A DNA stretch of 64,000 nucleotides from Streptomyces sp. 11x1. Lineage in GTDB: Bacteria; Actinomycetota; Actinomycetes; Streptomycetales; Streptomycetaceae. A program made the translations under genes and the position numbers. Positions 43,194 to 53,616 of this stretch are shown here, piece by piece. The DNA lies in the NCBI RefSeq assembly GCF_032598905.1, contig NZ_CP122458.1:6845001-6909000 (forward strand). The letters run 5' to 3'. The notes below the pieces were generated by a model. The model made no database searches. It was not told the origin of the DNA and saw only the letters and a program-made list of their open reading frames with translations. Each line of letters starts with the position of its first letter. Position 1 is the first letter of the stretch.

Positions 43194-45773
43194 TCAGTCC
43201 GAGGGCGCCGCCGCGTCCGCGGCCTGGGCCCTCAGGGCGCGCTCGACACCCGAACGGGACTCCGAGACCAGGCGGCGCAGGGCCGCGTTCGGCTCGGCCG
43301 AGGCGAGCCAGGCGTCCGTCTTGTGCAGGGTGTCGGCCGAGACCTGGACGGTCGGGTAGAGGCCGACCGCGATCTGCTGGGCGATCTCGTGGGAGCGGGC
43401 GTCCCAGATGGACTTGACGACCTCGAAGTACTTGTCGGTGTACGGGGCGAGGAGGTCACGCTGGTCGGTCTGGACGAAGCCACCGATGACCGCTTCCTGG
43501 AGAGCGTTGGGCAGCTTGTCCGACTCGACGACCTGCGACCAGGCCTCGGCCTTGGCCTCGGGCGTCGGGCGGGAGGCACGGGCGGTGGCCGCGTGACGCT
43601 CACCGGCGGCCGTCCTGTCGCGCTCGTACTCGCCGGCGATCTCCGCCTCGTCGTAGCGGCCCACCGCCGCGAGCCGCTGGACGAACGACCAGCGCAGCTC
43701 GGTGTCGACGGCCAGCCCCTCGATCGTCTGCGTCCCCTCCAGCAGGGCCTCCAGCAGGTCCAGCTGCTCGGGCGTGCGGGCGGTCGCGGCGAACGCGCGG
43801 GCCCACGCCAGCTGGTGGTCGGAGGCGGCCTCGGCCGCGCGCAGGTGCGCGAGCGTGGCGTCCGTCCAGCGCGTCAGCAGCGCCTCGCGGGCCGTCGGGT
43901 CGGCGTACAGCTCGATCGCCAGCTTCACCTGACGGTGCAGCGACTGCACGACACCGATGTCGGACTCCTTGCCGATGCCGGAGAGCACCAGCGACAGGTA
44001 GTCGCGGGTCGCGAGTTCGGCGTCGCGGGTCATGTCCCAGGCCGAGGCCCAGCACAGGGCGCGGGGCAGGGAGGACTCGAAGTCGCCGAGGTGCTCGGTG
44101 ACGAAGGCGAGGGACTGCTCGTCGAGGCGGACCTTCGCGTACGACAGGTCGTCGTCGTTGAGGAGGACCACGGCCGGGCGGCGCGTGCCCACCAGCTGCG
44201 GCACGGCGGTCAGTTCGCCGTCGACGTCCAGCTCGACGCGCTCGTCGCGGACCAGCTTGCCGCTGTCGTCGTCCAGTTCGTACAGGCCGACCGCGATGCG
44301 GTGCGGGCGCAGCGTCGGCTGGCCCTTCGCGCCCGTCGGCAGCGCCGGGGCCTCCTGACGGATCGCGAAGGAGGTGATGACGCCGTGCTCGTCGGTCTCG
44401 ATCTCCGGGCGCAGGACGTTGATACCGGCCGTCTCCAGCCACGCCTTCGACCAGGCCTTCAGGTCGCGGCCGGAGGTCTCCTCCAGGGCGCCCAGCAGAT
44501 CGGACAGGCGCGTGTTGCCGAACGCGTGCGCCTTGAAGTACGCCTGCACGCCCCGGAAGAACTCGTCCTGGCCGACGTACGCGACGAGCTGCTTCAGGAC
44601 GGAAGCCCCCTTCGCGTAGGTGATGCCGTCGAAGTTGACGAGGACGTCGTCCAGGTCGTTGATCTCCGCCATGATCGGGTGCGTGGACGGCAGCTGGTCC
44701 TGCCGGTACGCCCAGGTCTTCATGGAGTTGGCGAACGTGGTCCAGGAGTGCGGCCAGCGCGAGCCGGGGGCGTCCGCCTGGCAGGCGATCGACGTATAGG
44801 TGGCGAACGACTCGTTCAGCCACAGGTCGTTCCACCACTCCATCGTCACCAGGTCGCCGAACCACATGTGGGCCAGCTCGTGGAGGATGGTCTCGGCGCG
44901 GACCTCGTACGCGGCGTCCGTCACCTTCGAGCGGAAGACGTACTGGTCGCGGATGGTCACCGCGCCCGCGTTCTCCATCGCGCCCGCGTTGAACTCCGGT
45001 ACGAACAGCTGGTCGTACTTCTCGAACGGGTAGGCGTAGTCGAACTTCTCCTGGAACCAGTCGAAGCCCTGCCGGGTGACCTCGAAGATCGCGTCGGAGT
45101 CCAGGTACTCGGCGAGCGACGGGCGGCAGTAGATGCCGAGCGGCACGCTCTGCCCGTCCTTCTCGTACACGCTGTGCACCGAGTGGTACGGGCCGACGAT
45201 GAGCGCCGTGATGTACGTCGAGATCCGGGGCGTCGGCTCGAAGACCCAGATGTCGTCCTTGGGCTCCGGCGTCGGCGAGTTGGAGATGACGGTCCAGCCG
45301 GACGGGGCCTTCACGGTGAACTGGAAGGTGGCCTTCAGGTCCGGCTGTTCGAACGACGCGAAGACCCGGCGCGCGTCCGGCACCTCGAACTGGGTGTACA
45401 GGTAGGCCTGTTCGTCGACCGGGTCGACGAACCGGTGCAGGCCCTCACCCGTGTTGGTGTAGGCGCAGTCGGCCACGACCCGCAGGATGTTGCGGCCCTC
45501 CAGCAGGCCGGGCAGTGCGATCCGGGAGTCCTCGAAGACCTCCGCCGGGTCCAGCGCGTCGCCGTTGAGGGTCACCTCGTGGACGGTCGGGGCCACCAGG
45601 TCGATGAAGGACGTCGCCCCGTTCTCCGCGACGTCGAAGCGCACCGTGGTGACGGACCGGTAGGTGCCGCCCTCCTGCGCGCCGGAGAGGTCGAGATCGA
45701 TCTCGTACGAGTCGACGCTCAGCAGCGCCGCCCGCTGCTGAGCCTCGTCGCGGGTCAGGTTTGTGCCAGGCAC
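43194..45773 (-). CDS. pepN: Aminopeptidase N (M1 family), copy 1
   Basis: An 859-aa zinc aminopeptidase. GAMENAGAV (substrate exopeptidase loop, near 267) and HELAHMWFGDLVTMEWWNDL with the distal Glu in LWLNE (near 296-320) complete the gluzincin site; a C-terminal ERAP1-like helical domain follows. Actinobacterial PepN has this length. Trims N-terminal residues in the cytosol. Start GTG 45773 (MPGTNLTRDEA), 8 nt after GAGGAG. Divergent from the toxin-antitoxin operon. A paralogue lies at 58525. Confidence 0.92.
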   Translation of the reverse strand: MPGTNLTRDEAQQRAALLSVDSYEIDLDLSGAQEGGTYRSVTTVRFDVAENGATSFIDLVAPTVHEVTLNGDALDPAEVFEDSRIALPGLLEGRNILRVVADCAYTNTGEGLHRFVDPVDEQAYLYTQFEVPDARRVFASFEQPDLKATFQFTVKAPSGWTVISNSPTPEPKDDIWVFEPTPRISTYITALIVGPYHSVHSVYEKDGQSVPLGIYCRPSLAEYLDSDAIFEVTRQGFDWFQEKFDYAYPFEKYDQLFVPEFNAGAMENAGAVTIRDQYVFRSKVTDAAYEVRAETILHELAHMWFGDLVTMEWWNDLWLNESFATYTSIACQADAPGSRWPHSWTTFANSMKTWAYRQDQLPSTHPIMAEINDLDDVLVNFDGITYAKGASVLKQLVAYVGQDEFFRGVQAYFKAHAFGNTRLSDLLGALEETSGRDLKAWSKAWLETAGINVLRPEIETDEHGVITSFAIRQEAPALPTGAKGQPTLRPHRIAVGLYELDDDSGKLVRDERVELDVDGELTAVPQLVGTRRPAVVLLNDDDLSYAKVRLDEQSLAFVTEHLGDFESSLPRALCWASAWDMTRDAELATRDYLSLVLSGIGKESDIGVVQSLHRQVKLAIELYADPTAREALLTRWTDATLAHLRAAEAASDHQLAWARAFAATARTPEQLDLLEALLEGTQTIEGLAVDTELRWSFVQRLAAVGRYDEAEIAGEYERDRTAAGERHAATARASRPTPEAKAEAWSQVVESDKLPNALQEAVIGGFVQTDQRDLLAPYTDKYFEVVKSIWDARSHEIAQQIAVGLYPTVQVSADTLHKTDAWLASAEPNAALRRLVSESRSGVERALRAQAADAAAPSD

Positions 45774-45833
45774 GCGGTCATCTCCTCGGTATGTGTGGGT
45801 TGCGCCATCCTTCCATGAGCGGGGGCCCGTTTG

Positions 45834-45856
45834 GGGTAGCCAATGTTTGGCTACCC
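45834..45856 (+). promoter_or_regulatory. Toxin-antitoxin operator palindrome
   Basis: Perfect 10-bp arms, GGGTAGCCAA (45834-45843) and TTGGCTACCC (45847-45856), 3-nt spacer, with an extra half-site GGGTAG at 45858-45863. It ends 17 bp before the antitoxin ATG: a classic RHH/AbrB-antitoxin autoregulation site. Confidence 0.82.
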
Positions 45857-45873
45857 TGGGTAGTATCAAGTTT

Positions 45874-46104
45874 ATGAAAATTAGTGTGAGCCTGCCGCAG
45901 GAGGATGTCACCTTCGTCGACGAGTACGCCGCGCGTACGGATGCCGATTCCCGGTCGGCCGTCATACACGCCGCCATCGAACTCCTGCGTGAAGCGCAGC
46001 TGGAGCAGGAGTACACGGAGGCCTTCGCCGAGTGGGACGGGAGCGAAGACGCCGCGTTCTGGGACCAGTTCTCGGGGGACGGGCTGTCCGATGAAGCGCG
46101 GTGA
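45874..46104 (+). CDS. Ribbon-helix-helix antitoxin of a MazF-type module
   Basis: A 76-aa protein. N-terminal RHH DNA-binding motif MKISVSLPQEDVTFVDEYAA with SRSAVIHAAIELL; acidic C-terminal tail (EYTEAFAEWDGSEDAAFWDQ) that should wrap and block the toxin. Overlaps the toxin gene by 14 bp, so it is translationally coupled. A perfect palindrome upstream marks autoregulation. Start ATG 45874. Confidence 0.88.
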   Translation: MKISVSLPQEDVTFVDEYAARTDADSRSAVIHAAIELLREAQLEQEYTEAFAEWDGSEDAAFWDQFSGDGLSDEAR

Positions 46105-46438
46105 CATCTATCTGGTCGACTACGAGCCGGCACGGGGCAGCGAGGCGAGCAAGGCCCGCCCGGCGGTGATCGTCTCCAACGACGGTGCCAACGCGGCCGC
46201 GGCGCGGACCGGCCGGGGCGTGATCACGTTGGTCCCCCTGACCACGAACACCGCTCGCGTCTTTCCGTTCCAGGTCCTGCTCCCCGCCCAGGAGTGCGGC
46301 CTTCCGAAGGACTCCAAGGTGCAGTGCGAGCAGGTTCGCGCTCTGGCTCCGGAGCGGCTGCTGCGACCGATCGGTTCGGTCCCGCGCCAGCGCATGAGTG
46401 AGATCGACGTAGCCCTACGGCGACATCTGGCTCTCTGA
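46091..46438 (+). CDS. MazF/PemK-family endoribonuclease toxin
   Basis: A 115-aa protein: MKRGDIYLVDYEPARGSEAS and KARPAVIVSND are the MazF/PemK core, followed by VITLVPLTTNTARVFPFQV and SKVQCEQVRAL with the conserved Cys-Glu-Gln region. Sequence-specific mRNA interferase neutralised by the upstream antitoxin. ATG 46091 lies inside the end of the antitoxin gene. Confidence 0.9.
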   Translation: MKRGDIYLVDYEPARGSEASKARPAVIVSNDGANAAAARTGRGVITLVPLTTNTARVFPFQVLLPAQECGLPKDSKVQCEQVRALAPERLLRPIGSVPRQRMSEIDVALRRHLAL

Positions 46439-46446
46439 GGCACGCA

Positions 46447-46481
46447 AAGGGGGCGCCCCCGGCATCCGGTGGGCGCCCCTT
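46447..46481. terminator. Bidirectional terminator between toxin and asd genes
   Basis: Arms AAGGGGGCGCCC (46447-46458) and GGGCGCCCCTT (46471-46481) pair with one bulged G; 12-nt loop. The genes converge here. Confidence 0.72.
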
Positions 46482-46496
46482 CCGCATGTCGTCCGT

Positions 46497-47875
<1,379 letters not shown>

Positions 47876-48412
47876 GTGGCTGTGCTGCGCAGAAAGGCGC
47901 GCCACGTCCAGGGGGTCCAGGAGCCGGACGACCCACTGGACGCGGCCCAGGAGCGGCGGGTGCGTGCCGTGCTCGCGCTCGGAGGTGTGCCGCAGTCGGA
48001 CCTGCTGGACGGGGTACAGCAGGTACGGCTGCGGCTGCTGGAGCGGGCCGCGAGCGGCCGGGAGGCGCCGCGGGACGTGTCCGCGTGGGCGGCGGTGGTC
48101 GCCTCCAACCTGGCGATGGACTGGCACCGCGCCAAGCGCCGCCAGGAGCGCCTGGGGGAGCGGCTCGCCTCGCTGCGCCAGCACGAGCACCCCTCGGGCG
48201 AGGACTCCAGCGTGCTCTCGCTCGCCGTCGCCCGAGGCCTGGACGAGCTGCCCGACGCCCTGCGCCAGGTCCTCGTCCTGCGCTTCTACGCCGACCTGCC
48301 GGTACGGGGGATCGCCGACGAGCTCGGCATCCCCGAGGGCACGGTCAAGAGCAGGCTCCACTCGGCGGTCCGCGCCCTGCGCACCCGCCTGCACGAGGAC
48401 GAGGTGGTGTGA
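47876..48412 (+). CDS. ECF-family RNA polymerase sigma factor
   Basis: A 178-aa sigma-70-type factor. Region 2 is in LRLLERAASGREAPRDVSAWAAVVASNLAMDWHRAKRRQE (core binding and -10 recognition), region 4 in LDELPDALRQVLVLRFYADLPVRGIADELG with the recognition helix IPEGTVKSRLHSAV. No regulator domains of other kinds. Start: GTG 47876 follows a long purine ribosome site; GTG 47795 would add 27 unsupported residues. Coupled to a membrane gene 1 bp downstream, the usual sigma/anti-sigma layout. Confidence 0.87.
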   Translation: MAVLRRKARHVQGVQEPDDPLDAAQERRVRAVLALGGVPQSDLLDGVQQVRLRLLERAASGREAPRDVSAWAAVVASNLAMDWHRAKRRQERLGERLASLRQHEHPSGEDSSVLSLAVARGLDELPDALRQVLVLRFYADLPVRGIADELGIPEGTVKSRLHSAVRALRTRLHEDEVV

Positions 48413-48413
48413 C

Positions 48414-49490
48414 ATGACCGCCCGGGACGACAGCCGACGCGACACCGAGCAGGAGGCGCTCCGCGCCCACGAGGGCCCTCCGCCCGACGGCTCCGGAGAG
48501 CGTGGTCACGGCCACGACGGCCACGGACAGGACGGCCACGGACAGGACGGCCACGGACAGGACGGCCACGGCCACGACGGCCACGGACAGGACGGCGCCG
48601 CGTACCACGAGCCCACGCACGACGAGCCCACGTACGACGAGCCCACGTACGACGGCATGGACGCGCTGATGGCGGCCCTTCTCGACGAACCGTTGCCCGA
48701 GGACGCCCTGCGGGACGCCGAGTACGTGGCGTCCCACGAGGCGGCCGTCGCCGACCTCGCGCTGCTGCGGGAGCAGCTGGGGCTGATCGGCGAGGCGCTG
48801 GCGGCGCCGGACGAGGACGCCGTGACCGGGGTCGCGCCGGGGCGAGTGGGGGCCGCGCGGCCGGGGGACACGGCCGGTGCCGAGACGGACCCCGGGCCGG
48901 TGTCCGGGCCCGCGTCGGCCCCCACCGCGTCGGTGACCCCCCTGCCGTCGCGGCCGTCCCGCGCCCGGCGCGCCCTGCGGATCACCGGCGGCACCCTCGC
49001 CGCCGCGGCCGCCGCCTCCGTGGTCCTCGCCATCGGCTGGGGGGTCATGCAGACCGGTGACGGGGCGAGCAGCACGAAGGCGCGCGACGCCAGTGTCTCC
49101 GAGCAGTCGAGCGGGGACACCGGGAACACGGACTACGGCGACCGGGGGGACGCGTCCGCCTCGCTCAGCCGGGAGGGGTACGTGGCCTGCGCCCGCGCGA
49201 TCGTGGAGGGCACCGTCACCGAGATCGAACCCGTGCCGGGGGCCGAGCAGGACCGGATCACGGTGGAGGTGGACCACTGGATCAAGCCCGACAAGGGCGA
49301 GGACCGGATCGTCTTCCCGATGAGCCAGGACGTCGACCCCCGTCTGAAGGAGGGCGACCACGTCCTCCTCGGCATCCCCCGGGACAGCGCGCAGCCGGAC
49401 ATCTGGACCACGAAGGAGGCGGAGATCGCCCGAGAGCGGGCCTGGATCGAGGCGGCGCTGCCGGACTCGAAGCGGATCAAGTGCGACTGA
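48414..49490 (+). CDS. Membrane protein with His-rich repeats, probable anti-sigma factor
   Basis: A 358-aa protein. The N-terminal cytosolic part contains six or so GHGQDGHGHDG pentads (about residues 30-58) and three EPTYD repeats (about 62-75), then a helical segment MDALMAALLDEPLPEDALRD that fits an anti-sigma domain. One membrane helix (RITGGTLAAAAAASVVLAIG, about 190-210) and a C-terminal extracytoplasmic domain (VACARAIVEGTVTEIE...VDHWIKPDKG) follow. It lacks the HxxxCxxC of zinc anti-sigma factors. Its start is 1 bp past the sigma stop, so it most likely restrains that sigma factor; the His tract may bind Zn/Ni/Cu. Confidence 0.72.
   Translation: MTARDDSRRDTEQEALRAHEGPPPDGSGERGHGHDGHGQDGHGQDGHGQDGHGHDGHGQDGAAYHEPTHDEPTYDEPTYDGMDALMAALLDEPLPEDALRDAEYVASHEAAVADLALLREQLGLIGEALAAPDEDAVTGVAPGRVGAARPGDTAGAETDPGPVSGPASAPTASVTPLPSRPSRARRALRITGGTLAAAAAASVVLAIGWGVMQTGDGASSTKARDASVSEQSSGDTGNTDYGDRGDASASLSREGYVACARAIVEGTVTEIEPVPGAEQDRITVEVDHWIKPDKGEDRIVFPMSQDVDPRLKEGDHVLLGIPRDSAQPDIWTTKEAEIARERAWIEAALPDSKRIKCD
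48505..48597 (+). repeat. 15-bp in-frame tandem repeat encoding GHGQD pentads
   Basis: GGCCACGGACAGGAC-type 15-mers repeated about six times with a GGCCACGACGG variant. Followed at about 48607-48655 by 15-bp CCCACGTACGACGAG units (three). All in frame; no frameshift. Confidence 0.85.
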
Positions 49491-49541
49491 CCCGCTGAAC
49501 GACCGGGAGCCGGAAGGAGAGCGGGAGGGGAGCAGAGCGAA

Positions 49542-49571
49542 GGGGCGGGTGTCCAGCCGGACACCCGCCCC
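49542..49571. terminator. Bidirectional terminator between anti-sigma and subtilisin genes
   Basis: Perfect 13-bp arms GGGGCGGGTGTCC (49542-49554) and its complement (49559-49571), loop AGCC. Confidence 0.82.
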
Positions 49572-49609
49572 TCCGTTCGCCTCAGTACGGCTCACGCACT
49601 ACCGGCGCA

Positions 49610-52600
49610 CTACGGCGTGACCTTCTCGATCCGCACGCTGCCGGTGCCCGCGGCGGTGCCCCGCGCGTTCACCAGCTGCACCTGGCCGAAGAACTCCCGG
49701 CCGGCCGGGGCCTCGGCGGCCGCGACGACGTCACCGGAGACGGTGACCGACGCGCCCGTACCGAGCTTGACGGCGGTGTCCGCGACCTTCACCTCGCCGA
49801 GGGCGGAGGAGAAGAACACGTCGCGGTAGTCGTACGCGGTCGACCCGGCCGGTACCGCGTAGCCGACGACCTCGATGGTGTACGTACCGGCGGCCGGCTT
49901 CGGGACGGAGACGGACTCCTCGGAGTCGCCGTCCGCGGAGCTCGCGATCTGGGTGCCCGCGGCGTCGTAGACGTACAGGTCCAGGTCGGCGCCCGTGTCC
50001 GCCGTGTTGCCGATGGCGACGTCCAGGGACTCGGCGCCCGCGGGCACCTCGACCGTGGTCGTCTGGGTGTCACCGGTCGCGATGGTCGGCCGGTCGGTCT
50101 TGGCCGAGCCCAGCGGGCCGCCCGCCAGCTTGCCGTCGACCGGGGCGAGAGCGTTGGTCACCTTCCAGGTGGCGGCGGTCGGAGTGCCGACCTTGGCCTC
50201 GGGGACGGTGACGACCTCCGGGTCGAAGTTCGCGCCGTAGACCGCGAAGTTCAGCTTGTAGGGGTTGTCGAGCAGCGGCGACGTACGGCGCGACTCGACC
50301 TCGATCTCCCAGACACCGGGCTGCGGGTTGGCGTACGAGCGCACGTCCGGCTTGCAGCCCCCGCCGTCCTGGAAGTTGCTGTAGCAGGTCAGCGAGCTGG
50401 TGCTCTCGACCGCCAGGCCGTACGGGTGGTTGGCGATGAACCGGGTCTGGCTCTTGCCCTTCAGCCCGCTGATCGCGACCTCAAGGGTCTTGGCACCCTC
50501 GGGGACGGTGACGAAGTACGACTTGAAGGAGTTGCGCTGGACCTTGCCGGACGCCGAGTGGGTGTACTTCAGGGGCGTGGACGCGACCACCGTGTTGAGG
50601 ACCTGCCGGTCGATGCCGACGGTCCTCGGGTCGTCGATCTCCAGGATCGCGCTGCTGATGCCGGAGTTCTTCGGCTTGGCGGCGATCTTCACGGTGACCG
50701 GCTTGTTCAGCGGCAGGGAGATCTCGTCGTCGCCGACGATCCGGAACGTGCGGTCCCGGTTGTTCTCCAGGTGCAGCTCGTGGCGGATCGCCCTGTCGGC
50801 GCCGGAGGTACGGGTGACGGTCACCTCGTACGTCTTCTTCTGCCCGACCTTCAGGCCGCCCTCACGGTCGTAGATGCCGGTGCCGAAGCCCGGCGTCTTC
50901 AGCGCGAAGTCGATCGCGGTGTCGACGGGTGCCTTGACCGAGTACTCGTGCGCGGTCGCGCCCTTCTTGATCGACTTCCACGCGTCGACGATGTTCATCA
51001 GGCCCGCGCCCTCGGCGTACGCCTGGACGCCGCTGATGTGGTCGGCGGTCGAGGTCAGCGCGGTGCGCAGCTTCACGGGCGTCAGGTCGATGCCCTTCTG
51101 CTTCGCGGCGCTGAGCAGCAGCGCGGAGGAGCCGGCCGCCTGCGGGGAGGACATCGAGGTGCCGTTGAGCATCTGGTAGCCGGCCGGGAGCGGGTAGCCC
51201 GCCTCGGGAACCGGGCCGCCCGGCAGCCAGGTCTGCGTGGTGTTGATCGAGGCGCCGGGGGCGACCAGGGTGGGCGTGAAGCCGCCGTCCTCACGCGGGC
51301 CGCGCGAGGAGAAGTTGAACAGCTGGTTCTTCTTGGTGACCTTCGAGCCGTAGTTGGCCGCCCAGGTCTCCTTGGAGACGGACGCGCCGACCGAGATGAC
51401 CTTGTCGGCCAGGCCGGGGTCGCCGATCGTGTTGGCACCCGGGCCCGAGTTGCCGGCCGAGATGACCAGCTGGACGCCGTAGGTGTCGATGAGGCGCGTG
51501 TAGAGCTCGGCGCGCGCGTTGTTGCCGTCGTTCAGCGCCGGGAGGCCGCCGATCGACATGTTGACGATGTCGACACCGCGGTTGACGACGAGGTCGATCA
51601 TGCCCTCGGTGAGCGCCACGTTGGTGCAGCCGGGGCCGAACTCGCAGGCGCGGGAGGAGACGATCTGCGCACCGGGAGCGGCGCCGTTCATCTTCCCGCC
51701 GAACAGGCCCTTCGCGGCGGTGATGCCGGCGACGTGGGTGCCGTGCTCGCTGGAGATGAGACCGATGTTGACGAAGTCGGCCTTCTTGCCGACCCAGTCG
51801 CCCCCGAAGGGGTCCATCGGAACGTCCTTGCGGTACTCCACGACGAACGGCTGGCGCTCGGCGACGTCGGTCGACGGGTCGTCGGTGCCGAAGTAGCCGA
51901 TCTGGTGGCCGTCCTTGTACGGCTTCATCGGCTTGTCGTCGGTGAAGTCGAAGTTCTGGTTGACGTCGACGGTGACCGTGCCGGCCGCCGCGTCGTAGAG
52001 CACGCCCCACGCGTCGGTGGTGTCACCGTCGCGGTTCACGTCGCCCGCCGCGTCACCGGCCGCCGTGATCGACTCACGGAAGAGGTTGACGGAGTACGAG
52101 CCCACGGGCGCGGTCCAGGTCTGGCCGCTGTAGGTGAAGGTGGGACCGGCGACCGAGTTCGTCATCGGGCGCCAGCTGCCGTCGCCGTCGACGATCGGGT
52201 CGGTGGACGTCACCCAGTCGACGATCTTGCGCTTGCCGGTGGTGGTCTTCTGCAGCGCGGGGTGCGCGAGGTCGACGCCGGAGTCCAGGACGCCGATGGT
52301 GATACCCCGGCCGTCCGCCTTCGGGTTCTGCTTCACGAAGTCGACGGCGCCCGTCTCGAAGGACGGGTTGTACGGGTTCTCGGCGGGGGTCTTCTTGCTG
52401 GGCCCCGAGTATGTCTTGGCCGCCTTGGCCCCAGACTTCGCGTCCGTGGCGCCCGCGACCGGCGAGGGGTCGTCGAGGACGATCTCCTGGCGCAGGTCGA
52501 TGCCCTGGACGGAGGAGAGCTTCGCGGCGGCCGAGATGGCCGAGTCGGCGCTCTTGGTCGGGACCGTGGCGCGGACGTAGCCGAGCTTGTCGTAGGTGCG

Positions 52601-52921
52601 GCCCACGGAGCCGCCCTTGACCGCGTCCAGCTGCTCGGCGACCTGTTCGGTCTTGCCGGGCGTGGTGGCGATCATCATCGTGACGTTCTTGTCGCCGTCG
52701 GCCTTGGCCTCGGCGAGCAGATCGGCGTCGGTCGAACCGAGCTTGTCGTGCGCGGACTTGACGCCGCCGTCCGCCGGGACGGCGGCGGACGGGTCGTCCG
52801 CCGAGAAGGCCATGGGTATCGGCCCGGCCGCGGAGAGCGCGGCGACCAGTCCCGCGGCCACGGCTATCCGGGCCACGCGTCTCGCACCCGGGCCAGAGCC
52901 GGGGTGGGGGGTGAGGGTCAT
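49610..52921 (-). CDS. Secreted subtilisin-like serine protease (S8)
   Basis: An 1103-aa exported protease. Signal peptide (ARIAVAAGLVAALSAAGPI, cleavage near AFSA), an I9-like inhibitor propeptide (NVTMMIATTPGKTEQVAEQL...VRATVP) and the catalytic triad Asp in IGVLDSGVDLAHP (about 212), His in SSEHGTHVAG (about 392) and Ser in NGTSMSSPQAAG (about 590). A large C-terminal region has beta-rich and PPC-like domains (TTTVEVPAGAESLDVAIG, DLDLYVYDAAGTQIAS). An insert of about 130 residues lies between the Asp and His regions. Extracellular proteolysis, processing or feeding. Start ATG 52921 after AGGG; ATG 52927 is possible. Confidence 0.9.
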   Translation of the reverse strand: MTLTPHPGSGPGARRVARIAVAAGLVAALSAAGPIPMAFSADDPSAAVPADGGVKSAHDKLGSTDADLLAEAKADGDKNVTMMIATTPGKTEQVAEQLDAVKGGSVGRTYDKLGYVRATVPTKSADSAISAAAKLSSVQGIDLRQEIVLDDPSPVAGATDAKSGAKAAKTYSGPSKKTPAENPYNPSFETGAVDFVKQNPKADGRGITIGVLDSGVDLAHPALQKTTTGKRKIVDWVTSTDPIVDGDGSWRPMTNSVAGPTFTYSGQTWTAPVGSYSVNLFRESITAAGDAAGDVNRDGDTTDAWGVLYDAAAGTVTVDVNQNFDFTDDKPMKPYKDGHQIGYFGTDDPSTDVAERQPFVVEYRKDVPMDPFGGDWVGKKADFVNIGLISSEHGTHVAGITAAKGLFGGKMNGAAPGAQIVSSRACEFGPGCTNVALTEGMIDLVVNRGVDIVNMSIGGLPALNDGNNARAELYTRLIDTYGVQLVISAGNSGPGANTIGDPGLADKVISVGASVSKETWAANYGSKVTKKNQLFNFSSRGPREDGGFTPTLVAPGASINTTQTWLPGGPVPEAGYPLPAGYQMLNGTSMSSPQAAGSSALLLSAAKQKGIDLTPVKLRTALTSTADHISGVQAYAEGAGLMNIVDAWKSIKKGATAHEYSVKAPVDTAIDFALKTPGFGTGIYDREGGLKVGQKKTYEVTVTRTSGADRAIRHELHLENNRDRTFRIVGDDEISLPLNKPVTVKIAAKPKNSGISSAILEIDDPRTVGIDRQVLNTVVASTPLKYTHSASGKVQRNSFKSYFVTVPEGAKTLEVAISGLKGKSQTRFIANHPYGLAVESTSSLTCYSNFQDGGGCKPDVRSYANPQPGVWEIEVESRRTSPLLDNPYKLNFAVYGANFDPEVVTVPEAKVGTPTAATWKVTNALAPVDGKLAGGPLGSAKTDRPTIATGDTQTTTVEVPAGAESLDVAIGNTADTGADLDLYVYDAAGTQIASSADGDSEESVSVPKPAAGTYTIEVVGYAVPAGSTAYDYRDVFFSSALGEVKVADTAVKLGTGASVTVSGDVVAAAEAPAGREFFGQVQLVNARGTAAGTGSVRIEKVTP

Positions 52922-53151
52922 CAGCATCCCTGTAGGTAAGGAATTCAGGTGAGAACGAACATTGATGATCCGAGCGGCGGGTTCGGATCGGTCCGGTCCG
53001 TTATGCGGTGCCGGATGATCGCTCAGCCTTACCGAAGTGACACATGTTTGGGGAGTGTTGGCCGCGGCGGGATTGTGTCATGGCGTAAATCCGCCACCGG
53101 CCAGGGGGGCGATGACCGTGCATGAGCGGACATTTTGGCTAACGTCTGTGC
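52922..53151. other. Divergent region between subtilisin and Nudix genes
   Basis: A 230-bp gap. AGGGA near 52929 serves the protease start. No clear operator or promoter could be named. Confidence 0.35.
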
Positions 53152-53616
53152 ATGCGTGAGGAGTTGAGGGTGGCGGCCTACGCCGTCTGTGTACGCGACG
53201 GACACCTGCTGCTGGCCCGCTGGGTCTCCCGGGACGGCGGCGAGAGGAAGTGGACCCTGCCCGGCGGCGGTATGGACCACGGCGAGGACCCCTACGCCAC
53301 GGTCGTCCGGGAGGCCGCCGAGGAGACCGGCTACACCGTCGAGCCCACGGTCCTCCTCGGCATCGACACCGGCCGGCGCACCTACCCCCGCCGCCTCGGC
53401 ACCCGCGCCGACCACCAGGCCCTCCGCATCGTCTACGAGGCCCGCGTCGCCGGCGGCGACCTCCGCCACGAGACCAACGGCTCCACGGACATGGCCGCCT
53501 GGCACCCCCTGGACGAGATCCCGACCCTGGAGCGGGTGGGCCTGGTGGACGTGGGCATACGCCTGTGGCGCGAGCGCCCGGAGAACGGCCACCTGGAACC
53601 ACCGGCGACCCCATAG
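53152..53616 (+). CDS. Nudix hydrolase
   Basis: A 154-aa enzyme with the full Nudix box GGMDHGEDPYATVVREAAEE followed by TGYTV (Gx5Ex7REUxEExGU), near residues 39-62, after the beta-sheet start LRVAAYAVCVRDGHLLLARW. Hydrolyses nucleoside-diphosphate-linked substrates with Mg2+; precise substrate unknown. Start ATG 53152. Dispersed-repeat copy D begins at its stop codon. Confidence 0.85.
   Translation: MREELRVAAYAVCVRDGHLLLARWVSRDGGERKWTLPGGGMDHGEDPYATVVREAAEETGYTVEPTVLLGIDTGRRTYPRRLGTRADHQALRIVYEARVAGGDLRHETNGSTDMAAWHPLDEIPTLERVGLVDVGIRLWRERPENGHLEPPATP

Noticed and set aside
48505..48655. Regular short repeats resembling a CRISPR-like or VNTR array
   Set aside because: Repeats are in frame within a coding sequence, no spacers and no cas genes.
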